The notes beneath the pieces are model-generated. The model worked only from the letters and a program-made list of their open reading frames with translations. It had not been told where the DNA came from and made no database searches. A stretch of 64,000 nt of DNA from Streptomyces griseoviridis (GTDB lineage: Bacteria > Actinomycetota > Actinomycetes > Streptomycetales > Streptomycetaceae): assembly GCF_005222485.1 (NCBI RefSeq), contig NZ_CP029078.1:8371501-8435500 (forward strand), written 5' to 3'. This document shows, piece after piece, positions 7,494-15,137 of this stretch. The position numbers and the translations under genes are program-made. How positions within the stretch are numbered: position 1 is the first letter of the stretch; each line of letters opens with the position of its first letter.

Positions 7494-8662
7494 TGCGGCG
7501 CCACGGCATGACGGAGGAACGGTCCGTTCTGGGCCGCTCGCTCCTGGAGAGCGAGGCCCTGACGGGGGAGTGGCGGGACGCCTTCGAGGCGGTACCGCGG
7601 GCCGCGTTCCTGCCGGATGTCGTCTGGGCTTTCGACATGGACACGGGTGCGGCCGTCGAGGTCGACCGGCGCACGGATCCCACGACCTGGCAGCGGTACG
7701 TCGATCAGGACGTGCCGATCGTCACCCAGTGGGACGACGGGGCCGGTGAGAACCCGGGAGGTGAGGCGACCTCGTCGGCGTCGATGCCGTCGGTGGTCTT
7801 CCGGATGCTGGCCGACCTCGACGCGCACCCCGGCGACCGGGTCCTGGAGATCGGCACGGGGACCGGGTGGAACGCGGGCCTCATGACCCACCGGCTGGGG
7901 CACCGCGCGGTGACCAGCATCGAGGTCGACAGCGAGGTGGCCACCGCCGCCCGCGGTCGCCTCGGCGCGCAGGGCCTGCTCGGGACCGTCCTCACCCGGG
8001 ACGGCGCGCTCGGTGATCCGGAGGGGACGCCGTACACGCGCCTCATCTCCACGGCCGGCCTGCGCCGGGTTCCGCCGGTGTGGCTTGGGCAGGTGAGTCC
8101 GGGCGGGCTGATCGTGGCGCCGTGGGGCACTCACTACAGCAACGGTGACGCCGTGGTCCGCCTGCGCGTGGCCGGCGACAGGGCGTCCGCCTCCGGGCAC
8201 TTCACCCGGCCCGTGGAGTTCATGAAACTGCGCGCCCAGCGGCGGCACTTCGACGGACACAAGGCGTACCTGCCCGACGGCCTCGGCGGTGCCGACCGGT
8301 CCACGACGGAGGTGACCGAGAACGGGTTGCTCGGCGAGGGCCGGTACGACGTACGGACGTTCGCGATCGGGCTCCGCGTCCCCGACTGCTACCAGGTGCC
8401 GGCCGCCGCGCGGGACGGGCACCGGCCGGTCTGGTTCTACGGTCTCGACGACCGTTCATGGGCGTGCGTGATGTTCCACGAGGGGCGCAAGGCGGACGTG
8501 TGGCAGTCCGGCCCCCGGCGCCTGTGGGACGAGGTCGCGAGCGCACTGCACTGGTGGCAGGAGAAGGGCGAACCGGGGTACGAGCGGTTCGGCCTGACGG
8601 TCACCGGCGACGGCGAGCACCGTGCCTGGCTGGACAGCCCCGAGGACGCCTGGCCCGTGTAG
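7493..8662 (+). CDS. PCMT-like SAM-dependent O-methyltransferase (possible RiPP-tailoring enzyme)
   Basis: 389 residues. The N-terminal part (SLLESEALTGEWRDAFEAVP followed by RAAFLP, VTQW) is that of protein-L-isoaspartate O-methyltransferase relatives; SAM motif I is VLEIGTGTGWNAGLM near residue 120, followed by VTSIEVDSEVATAARGRL and the PGG turn of motif III. The C-terminal third is an extra domain beyond the roughly 210-residue housekeeping PCMT, as in actinobacterial peptide-modifying homologues such as those of graspetide and imiditide clusters. It would methylate an Asp/isoAsp carboxylate. It is coupled to the 40-residue peptide, its most likely substrate, and is followed by a strong terminator. 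Housekeeping repair is a less likely role given the domain extension and coupling. Confidence 0.8.
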   Translation: MRRHGMTEERSVLGRSLLESEALTGEWRDAFEAVPRAAFLPDVVWAFDMDTGAAVEVDRRTDPTTWQRYVDQDVPIVTQWDDGAGENPGGEATSSASMPSVVFRMLADLDAHPGDRVLEIGTGTGWNAGLMTHRLGHRAVTSIEVDSEVATAARGRLGAQGLLGTVLTRDGALGDPEGTPYTRLISTAGLRRVPPVWLGQVSPGGLIVAPWGTHYSNGDAVVRLRVAGDRASASGHFTRPVEFMKLRAQRRHFDGHKAYLPDGLGGADRSTTEVTENGLLGEGRYDVRTFAIGLRVPDCYQVPAAARDGHRPVWFYGLDDRSWACVMFHEGRKADVWQSGPRRLWDEVASALHWWQEKGEPGYERFGLTVTGDGEHRAWLDSPEDAWPV

Positions 8663-8673
8663 CCTCCCGAACG

Positions 8674-8714
8674 GCCCCGCCCGTCCGCCCACCCCCGTGG
8701 CGGACGGGCGGGGC
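8674..8714 (+). terminator. Strong hairpin terminator after the methyltransferase
   Basis: A perfect 16-bp GC stem (8674-8689 with 8699-8714) and 9-base loop begins 12 bp after the methyltransferase stop and closes the rightward operon. Confidence 0.8.
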
Positions 8715-8932
8715 TCTCCGCCAGGTGGCTCCAGGCGCCCACCGCTCCCGCACAGACCATGGCGGTCATCCTCCGGGGAGGACGTCGCCGATCGCGTCGC
8801 GGATCGCGGTCCTCACGACGTGCACCGGTTCGGCCGGCCGCGCGGGCAGCGGGATCGCCCCCGGTTCCCCGCCCCCACACACCGTTGAGCAACGGAGCGT
8901 GACCGATCAGCCCGGCGTCAGGTTGAGTACGT

Positions 8933-9412
8933 ATGAACCTCATCCGCAAGCCGCGCTTCGCTGCCGCGGCCGCTCTCCTGGTGACCGCACTCGCCGTCCC
9001 CGGAGCCTCGTCCGCCGTCGCGGGAACCCCCGCCGCTCCCGCCACCCCCGCCCACGTTGCCGTCGTGCCGGCCGCCGACGTCATCGACCCGCCCCTGCCC
9101 GTCGAGATGTTCCCCGGGCAGGTGAAGGAGGCTTGCGGGATCTGGAAGGAACTCGACTGGCCGCAGGCCAACCGGCCCACCGACTATCCCGTGGTGAACA
9201 CGCGACTCGTGATCCGGGGCAGCAACGTCTACGGAAACCGTTCAGGGGATCTGCCCTCGGACGGCACGTACCGCGAGTACGACGTCAACCCCCGTACCCC
9301 CGGCGCCCATCGCGACGCGGAACGCCTCGTCCGCGACCCCCACACCCACACCGTCTGGTACACCGGCGACCACTACAACAACTTCCAGGAGATCGCCTCC
9401 GGTTGCTCCTGA
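8933..9412 (+). CDS. Secreted guanyl-specific ribonuclease (RNase Sa/T1 family)
   Basis: 159 residues: a Sec signal peptide (to about residue 31), a Pro/Ala-rich pro-region, then an RNase Sa-like domain of about 95 residues. Compared with RNase Sa, the catalytic Glu is Glu115 in YREYDV and the catalytic His is His147 in YTGDHY; Arg residues in between (GAHRDAERLV) match the phosphate-binding arginines, and two Cys (CGIW and the terminal GCS) can form the family disulfide. It would cleave extracellular RNA after guanosine. The ATG at 8933 gives a normal signal peptide. No barstar-like inhibitor gene is next to it, which is usual for exported Streptomyces enzymes that fold outside the cell. Confidence 0.85.
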   Translation: MNLIRKPRFAAAAALLVTALAVPGASSAVAGTPAAPATPAHVAVVPAADVIDPPLPVEMFPGQVKEACGIWKELDWPQANRPTDYPVVNTRLVIRGSNVYGNRSGDLPSDGTYREYDVNPRTPGAHRDAERLVRDPHTHTVWYTGDHYNNFQEIASGCS

Positions 9413-9464
9413 CCTGACCCTCTGACACCACGGACCGGTCCCGGCCCCGGGAGATCAGGCACAT

Positions 9465-9486
9465 CCCCGGGCCGGCTGTCCCGGGG
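9465..9486. terminator. Short GC hairpin between convergent genes
   Basis: CCCCGG/CCGGGG (9465-9470 with 9481-9486), extended by a flanking CAGG/CCTG pair, lies between the RNase gene and the 3' end of the leftward membrane-protein gene. It could terminate both. Confidence 0.45.
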
Positions 9487-9577
9487 CCTGACCAGTGCGC
9501 GGTCGTCACCCAACCCCGTGTCGGGATCTGAGGACGGCCCACTACATCCCGCCGCCGCGCTCCACGAGCGGACCTCG

Positions 9578-10522
9578 TCAGCCGTCCGTCGAGGCCGGAG
9601 GCGGCGGCGGTTGCGCCCTGAGGTGGTGGGTGAGGCGGGCGCCGAGGTCGGGGGTGAGGGGGCCCGTGTGGTCGAAGCCGAGCTGTGCGGCCAGGTCGGG
9701 GGTGTGGAGGCGGGCGGCGACGTCGAGGAGGCGCGCGTAGGCGTCCACGCAACCGCGGGTGCGGTTCCTGGCCGCCGTCGCCAGGACCAGGGCCACCGGG
9801 GCGGCCGGCCACCACCAGCCCGCGAGCGGCACGTAGAGCACCGCCCAGCCGGCCAGGGTCGTGGCGCGGGTCAGTGCCGCTCGGGACTCGGTGACCCGGG
9901 CGGCCAGGGCGTCGGGGAGGACGGGTTCCAGGTAGGGCCACAGGACGGCGAGGTCAAGACGGTGGTCACGGTCGAGGCGCAGGGCGACGGCCTGGACGCG
10001 GTCCCCGCTCCAGGTCGGGCGCTCGGGCCGTTCCAGGGCGATGCGCGTGCGCCTCGCGAGAGCCGCCCGCCCCACCGCCGGGTCGGGTCGCTCGGCGGGG
10101 TCGGGCGCGCGGCTGAGCCGCTGCTGCTCGTGGTGGAGCCTGTGGGCGTCGTCCCAGCGGCGCTGCTTGCGCCGCACCCACCGGTCGGCCGGCACGGACA
10201 GCCCGAGCGGCCAGGTCCGCCAGCCGACCGCCAGGACCAGGCGTTCGATCAGCGCGCCCGCCGCCTCGGCGACCAGCCCGGCCGCGGCCGAGGCGATCAG
10301 GATCGCGCCCACCAGGACGATCTGCCCACCGAGTTGCGTGACGGCCGGCTGCCCGGCGACGGCCGTCACCTCCCGGATCAGCCTCGCCGCGTCCAGGGCG
10401 TGCCGCTGGCCCAGGGTGTGCGCGGCGGCGGCGACGGCCAGGTAGAGCACCCCGGGCAGCACCAGCACGGAGAGCCACCGGTCGGCGAGCTTCCTGCCCA
10501 ACTCGCCCCAGAGGCCGCCCAC
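9578..10522 (-). CDS. Membrane protein of the CHAT locus, unknown function
   Basis: 314 residues. Hydrophobic segments at about 15-36, 66-92 and 222-248 suggest three membrane helices; between them is a charged, Arg-rich cytosolic region (WVRRKQRRWDDAHRLHHEQQ). The C-terminal 60 residues (DLAAQLGFDHTG, a Pro-rich tail) look soluble. The GTG at 10522 lies one base after the stop of the small gene upstream, so they are coupled. I do not recognise the family. Because it is divergent from a TPR-CHAT gene, a membrane effector or anchor working with that protease is possible, but only by position. Confidence 0.7.
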   Translation of the reverse strand: MGGLWGELGRKLADRWLSVLVLPGVLYLAVAAAAHTLGQRHALDAARLIREVTAVAGQPAVTQLGGQIVLVGAILIASAAAGLVAEAAGALIERLVLAVGWRTWPLGLSVPADRWVRRKQRRWDDAHRLHHEQQRLSRAPDPAERPDPAVGRAALARRTRIALERPERPTWSGDRVQAVALRLDRDHRLDLAVLWPYLEPVLPDALAARVTESRAALTRATTLAGWAVLYVPLAGWWWPAAPVALVLATAARNRTRGCVDAYARLLDVAARLHTPDLAAQLGFDHTGPLTPDLGARLTHHLRAQPPPPPASTDG

Positions 10523-10523
10523 C

Positions 10524-10922
10524 TCAGACCAGCCGTTCCCGGACGAGTTCCCGTCGGCTGATCGAGCAGACCGGCCGGGCGACCGCCACCTCGCTGCCGG
10601 GCCGGCCCGTGCACCGGCGCAGCGGACACCGGAAGACGATCTCCAGCGGTTCCAGACCGCTCAGGTCTCCGCCACGGCCCTGACCGGCGCCGTGGATGCT
10701 CGCGAAGTCGTCGGTCGCGGCCCTGAGCGCCGCGTCGATCTCACCCAACAGCCCTGCGGTCGACGCCGCTTCGGCGCCTCGGGCCGCGCGCAGCCGCTCC
10801 AACGGCGTCGACGGATCGAGGCCGTCGTCGCCGAGCAGCTCCCGCAACTCCTCGAAATGGGCGCACACATACGCCAGTCCCGCCGCGTCCCTGCCGGACA
10901 ATCCGGCCGTCTCGTCGCCCAC
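10524..10922 (-). CDS. Small hypothetical protein coupled to the membrane protein
   Basis: About 132 residues from GTG 10922 (GGGAG 9-13 bases upstream); a TTG at 10970 would add 16 residues and cannot be excluded. The N-terminal half is helical (LAYVCAHFEELRELLGDDGL, LLGEIDAALRAATDDF) and the C-terminal half has a strand-like segment with two Cys (VFRCPLRRCTGRP). No family recognised. Location directly upstream of, and coupled to, the membrane gene, and back-to-back with the CHAT gene, suggests a shared module; it may be an adaptor for that module. Confidence 0.65.
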   Translation of the reverse strand: MGDETAGLSGRDAAGLAYVCAHFEELRELLGDDGLDPSTPLERLRAARGAEAASTAGLLGEIDAALRAATDDFASIHGAGQGRGGDLSGLEPLEIVFRCPLRRCTGRPGSEVAVARPVCSISRRELVRERLV

Positions 10923-11045
10923 GTGAGCATGCTCCCACCGAACTGGCCACCGGACGCCATCAATTGACAATGCGCGCCCTCGCCCCGCAGCCGTCTGGCT
11001 AGCCTGATACGCACCGCGCGGGCGCGCGGGACGGGGGAGGGAACG

Positions 11046-14000
11046 GTGGAGAGCGAACAGGGCATCACCGAGGGATTATCGAACGACGACTCCGCGGCGT
11101 CCGTCGGACTGCTGCATCACTGCGTACAGGCGTGCCTCGGCACCGGAGACCCCGAAATCGCGCTCGCCGCAGCGCCGTTGTGCGCCGCGGGCTCGCTGAT
11201 CCGCCAGATCGGTGAGCGGCTGTACGGGGATTCCGTGACCGAGGACGACGTGTCGATCCTCCGCCTGGTCGGTCTCCTCCTCGACATCCGGCTCCAGGCG
11301 CTCGGCGAGGAGCAGCAGACCCCCTTCGACCACCACGCGTGGCTGTCCGTGTTCGGCCTCCTGCACGCGGTCGCGCCGACGGCCGTTCCCGAGGCTCTCG
11401 CCGACGCGTTCGCCGACGCGCCACCCCCGGTGCCGCAGCCGCACACGCTGCTGAGCGCGCTCGGCACGCTGCTGCTGCGCGAGAGCGGACGGACCGACGA
11501 CCCGGAGGTCTCCGGCACCGCCATCGCCTTGTTCGATGCCGCGTCGCGGACCGCGCCCGCAGGGGAGCGGCCTGCGATCCGGTTCAACCTGGGCAGCTCC
11601 TGGAAGCAACTGGCCGAGGCCGTCGAGCTGCCCGACGGCCTCAAGATCGCCGCCCACCACATGGACGAGGCGGCGAGCGCGGCCGAAGACGGTCCGGACA
11701 GGCGGCGGATGTGGGACAGCCTCGCGGACGTCCGGGACGCGCTGTTCGACCACCACCACGACATCGCCGACCTCGACCGCGCGATCACCGCCCGTCGCGC
11801 CATGGTCAACGACGAGCGTGTCGAAGCCGGTTGGTGGTTCCAGCTCGGGGTCCTGCTGTGGAAGCGGTACCAGTACACCCGCGTCGGCAGGTATCTGGAC
11901 GAGGCCGTCGACGCGGTCCGCCACGAGACCGGCGTCATGCCCGAGTCGCACCCGAGCCTGCCCGGAGTCCTCGGCAGCCTCGGGAACATGCTGCTCGCGC
12001 GCTACGTCACCACCGCCGACCTCGGTGATCTGGAGGCCGCTCTGGTCGCCACGGCCGAGGGCGAGAGCCTGGTGCCGCCGGGTGATCCGCGACGCGCGGC
12101 GCTGCACCAGAACACCCATGCCCTGCGGGAGCGGTACACGCTGGCCCTGACCGGCCAACCGCCTTCCCCGGCCGCCGGGTTGGACATCGAGCCGCCGGAA
12201 CCGGACGTCCTCGTCGCCCTCGCCACGAGTCTGCTCGGCCAGTTCGTCCGGCTCGGCGACCCGCAGGACGCGGAGGCCGCGCTGAGGCTGTCCCGGCAGG
12301 CGCTCGCCGCGCTGCCCGGACACGCCCCCGCCCTGTCCGCGCAGTCCGCCGCGCTGTTCCACCGCTTCCTTCGCGGGGCCGAACCCGCCGATCTGGCCGA
12401 GGCGTTCGACTCCGCGTCCGCCGCGCTCGCGGCCACCCCCGACGACGACCCCGCCCGCGTCGACCGTTTGGTCGCCCTCGCGTCCGTCCTGCGCGTCCGG
12501 TTCGAGACCGTGGGCGACCTGGAGGACCTCACCGCCGCGATCGACGCCGCCGAGACCGCCGTCGGCCTGGCCGAACGCCGGGGTGCCACCGAGCACACCG
12601 CGCCGGCCGTCCTCAGCGGCCTCCTGCTGGCCCGGTTCGTCACGCTGCGCCGGCGCGGGGACATCGACCGTGCCGTCGCCGTCGCCCGCACGGCGGTGGA
12701 CGCCGCGCCGCCCGGCGCGGAGACCGGCCGCGCGCTGACCCACCTGGCCGCCGCCCTGAACGCCCGCTACGACGTCCTCGGCACGGGCGAGGACCTGGAC
12801 GGCGCGATCGACGCTCTCCGGACGGCGACCGGCGCCACCCCGGCCACGCACGTCGACCACCCGGTCATGCGGCTCAAACTCGCCGTCGCCCTGCGCGACC
12901 GCGGCGACCCGGAGGACCTGGACGCCTCTCTCACCATCCTCCGCCGCACGGCCCGGGAGGTCGCCGCCCGCGCTCCCGGCGACCTCCACCTCGGCCATCT
13001 GTGGTCGGAACTCGGACTGACCCTGCTGAGGCGGCCGTCCGAGGACGGCGAACCCGCCGACACCCTGGGCGAGGCGTTGGCGGCCTTCCGCGCCTCCACC
13101 GCGAGCGTGACCGCCTCGACCCGGACCCGGCTGTTCTCGGCCTTCTCCTCGGGCAGGCTGGGCCTGCTGACCGGCGACGCCGCCGGTGCGCTCGCCGACT
13201 ACCGCACAGCGGTCGAACAGCTGCTGCCCCGGCTGGCGGACCGCGGTATCCCCCGGGCGTCCCGGCTCGCGCAGATCGCCCAACTGCCCCTGCTGGCGGG
13301 CGATGCCGCGGCGGCCGCGATCACGATGGGCGAACTGCGTTCCGCCGTACGGCTGTTGGAGCAGGGGCGATCCGTCATCTGGTCCCAGCTCATGCAGACC
13401 CGCACCGACCGGAGCAGGCTGCGTGCCGAACATCCCGCGCCGGCAGCGGAGTTCGACGCGATCTGCGCCGACCTGGAGGGCGGCGGACTCGGTCCGGGCG
13501 GCGAACGCGCCGAGGGGTCGGGGGACCGGTCGCGGCGCTGGGGGCTCAGCGAGCGGTTCGACGACATCCTGGCCAGGATCCGCGGTCTCGACGACTTCAC
13601 CGACTTCCTCCGGCCGCCGTCCTTCCAGTACCTGCGCGGCGCGGCCGACGGCGGACCGGTCGCGATCGTCAACATCAGCGGCCACCGCTGCGACGCCCTC
13701 CTGCTCACCCCCACCCCGGGCGAGGAGCCGGTCGTCCTGGTCGAGCTGCCCACCGTCACCGCCGAGGACGTCGAGCGGCACGCCGCGGACTTCCTCGACG
13801 CCGTCGGCCGATTGAACGACCCCGCACTCGCCGTCGGCCCCCTCGAAGCCCGCGCGCTGGGGCGACGGATCACCGACACGCTGCACTGGCTCGGGGAGAA
13901 CATCACCGGGCCCGTCCTCACCGCGCTCGGCCTCGACCAGCCGGGTGAGGCCCTGCCCCGCCTGTGGTGGTGCCCCACAGGACCGCTGGCCCTGCTTCCC

Positions 14001-14726
14001 CTGCACGCCGCCGGGCCGAGGAACGGCGCGCGGGTCATCGACCGGGTGATCTCCTCCTACACCCCCACCCTCGGCTCACTCATCAGGGCCAGAACGCCCC
14101 GCACCCCCCGACGGCCGCGCCTGCTCGCCGTGGGGGTCGCCGACGCACGGGAGAACGGCACGGGCACCGCGCCCCCGGCCGGCCTGCCCGGCGTCCGGAG
14201 CGAACTGTCCACGCTGGCCGGGATCTTCGGCGACGAGCACACCGTCAAGGCCGGGGCAGAGGCCGTCGTGCCCGCCGTGCTGTCCGCTCTGCCCTCGCAC
14301 CCCTGGGTCCACTTCGCCTGCCACGGCACGCACGACCCGGACGACCCCGCCCACAGCCACCTGGTCCTGCACGACGGGCCCCTCACCGTGTCGCGCGTCG
14401 CCGACCAGGACCTCTCCGGCGCGGAACTCGCCTTCCTCTCCGCCTGCCACACCGCCCGCGGCACCGGCGCCCTCGCCGACGAGGCGGTCCATCTCGCCGC
14501 CGCCTTCCAGCTCGCCGGCTTCCAGCACGTCGTCGGCACCCTCTGGAGGCTCGCCGACGGTCCCGCGCCCGACCTCACACGCGCCTTCTACCGAACCCTG
14601 CGAGCCTCGGACGACGGCACGGGCGGCAGCGCCCGCGCCCTCCACGATGCCGTCCAGCACCTCCGCCACGACCCCGCGCACGCCGGACGCCTGAACTGGG
14701 CCTGCTACGTCCACGTGGGCCCGTAG
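11046..14726 (+). CDS. TPR-CHAT protein (caspase-like cysteine protease)
   Basis: 1226 residues. Roughly residues 30-850 are a long solenoid of TPR-like helical pairs, with recurring A/L-rich units such as DLDRAITARRAM and DLEDLTAAIDAAETA. The last 350 residues form a CHAT domain: WVHFACHGTHD contains the catalytic His1093 and LAFLSACHTARG the catalytic Cys1134, in the caspase/separase-like His-Cys dyad order. CHAT enzymes are caspase-HetF-related proteases, several of which act in bacterial immunity or programmed death after TPR-mediated sensing. Start GTG 11046 follows a GGGGGAGGG tract. Codon 11 is TTA (11076-11078), near the 5' end, so translation should depend on the bldA leucyl-tRNA. 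It is divergent from the coupled small/membrane pair, with a 120-bp shared promoter region. Confidence 0.88.
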   Translation: MESEQGITEGLSNDDSAASVGLLHHCVQACLGTGDPEIALAAAPLCAAGSLIRQIGERLYGDSVTEDDVSILRLVGLLLDIRLQALGEEQQTPFDHHAWLSVFGLLHAVAPTAVPEALADAFADAPPPVPQPHTLLSALGTLLLRESGRTDDPEVSGTAIALFDAASRTAPAGERPAIRFNLGSSWKQLAEAVELPDGLKIAAHHMDEAASAAEDGPDRRRMWDSLADVRDALFDHHHDIADLDRAITARRAMVNDERVEAGWWFQLGVLLWKRYQYTRVGRYLDEAVDAVRHETGVMPESHPSLPGVLGSLGNMLLARYVTTADLGDLEAALVATAEGESLVPPGDPRRAALHQNTHALRERYTLALTGQPPSPAAGLDIEPPEPDVLVALATSLLGQFVRLGDPQDAEAALRLSRQALAALPGHAPALSAQSAALFHRFLRGAEPADLAEAFDSASAALAATPDDDPARVDRLVALASVLRVRFETVGDLEDLTAAIDAAETAVGLAERRGATEHTAPAVLSGLLLARFVTLRRRGDIDRAVAVARTAVDAAPPGAETGRALTHLAAALNARYDVLGTGEDLDGAIDALRTATGATPATHVDHPVMRLKLAVALRDRGDPEDLDASLTILRRTAREVAARAPGDLHLGHLWSELGLTLLRRPSEDGEPADTLGEALAAFRASTASVTASTRTRLFSAFSSGRLGLLTGDAAGALADYRTAVEQLLPRLADRGIPRASRLAQIAQLPLLAGDAAAAAITMGELRSAVRLLEQGRSVIWSQLMQTRTDRSRLRAEHPAPAAEFDAICADLEGGGLGPGGERAEGSGDRSRRWGLSERFDDILARIRGLDDFTDFLRPPSFQYLRGAADGGPVAIVNISGHRCDALLLTPTPGEEPVVLVELPTVTAEDVERHAADFLDAVGRLNDPALAVGPLEARALGRRITDTLHWLGENITGPVLTALGLDQPGEALPRLWWCPTGPLALLPLHAAGPRNGARVIDRVISSYTPTLGSLIRARTPRTPRRPRLLAVGVADARENGTGTAPPAGLPGVRSELSTLAGIFGDEHTVKAGAEAVVPAVLSALPSHPWVHFACHGTHDPDDPAHSHLVLHDGPLTVSRVADQDLSGAELAFLSACHTARGTGALADEAVHLAAAFQLAGFQHVVGTLWRLADGPAPDLTRAFYRTLRASDDGTGGSARALHDAVQHLRHDPAHAGRLNWACYVHVGP

Positions 14727-14751
14727 CGCGGGCGCGCGCCGGAGCCCGTCG

Positions 14752-14958
14752 TCACGGCAGGAGCTTGTCCAGGGCCGCCGGGCCCTCCTCGGCCAGTTTG
14801 CGGCGGGCCCACTCCAGGTTCTCCGGGGTGACGTCGCGGCCCGCCGCCAGGACCAGGTCCTCGGGGGACACCTCGGCGCCGGGGCGGGTGTGCAGCTGGT
14901 CGTCCGGGGTGACGCCGTCCTCGGACGAACCGGACGCGTCGGGCTGTGACATCGGCAT
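14752..14958 (-). CDS. Small acidic hypothetical protein
   Basis: 68 residues: a disordered, Asp/Ser-rich N-terminus, then two short helical units, VSPEDLVLAAGRDV and TPENLEWARRKLAEEG, ending LDKLLP. GAGGAG lies about 8 bases before the ATG at 14958. It is convergent with the CHAT gene (25 bp between stops). No family assigned; small proteins with this C-terminal pattern are common in Streptomyces. Confidence 0.6.
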   Translation of the reverse strand: MPMSQPDASGSSEDGVTPDDQLHTRPGAEVSPEDLVLAAGRDVTPENLEWARRKLAEEGPAALDKLLP

Positions 14959-15137
14959 GATCTGTGCTCCTCGGCTCCGGATCGCTGGCGTGGGCCCGAA
15001 GGCCCGTTAACACCATTCATCGCGGACGCCCGCCGTGCATCCGGAAGGACCGCCGGCGCCCGGTCCGAGATGCCCGGCGGCCGGGCCCGACGTCTAATGG
15101 GTCCTCCAGCGGATCGGCCGCACGGAGGACCAGGTCC

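Noticed and set aside
7493..8662. Methyltransferase as the missing tgmC of the graspetide locus
   Set aside because: It is 27 kb away and translationally coupled to its own small peptide; a trans role is possible but unsupported.
8676..8890. Possible small gene between the methyltransferase and RNase genes
   Set aside because: The interval is dominated by a terminator hairpin and has no frame with a ribosome-binding site.
11076..14006. 976-residue open frame antisense to the CHAT gene
   Set aside because: It is a by-product of GC-rich third positions; composition is Gly/Arg/Gln-biased with no domain, and the plus strand shows a clear TPR-CHAT protein.
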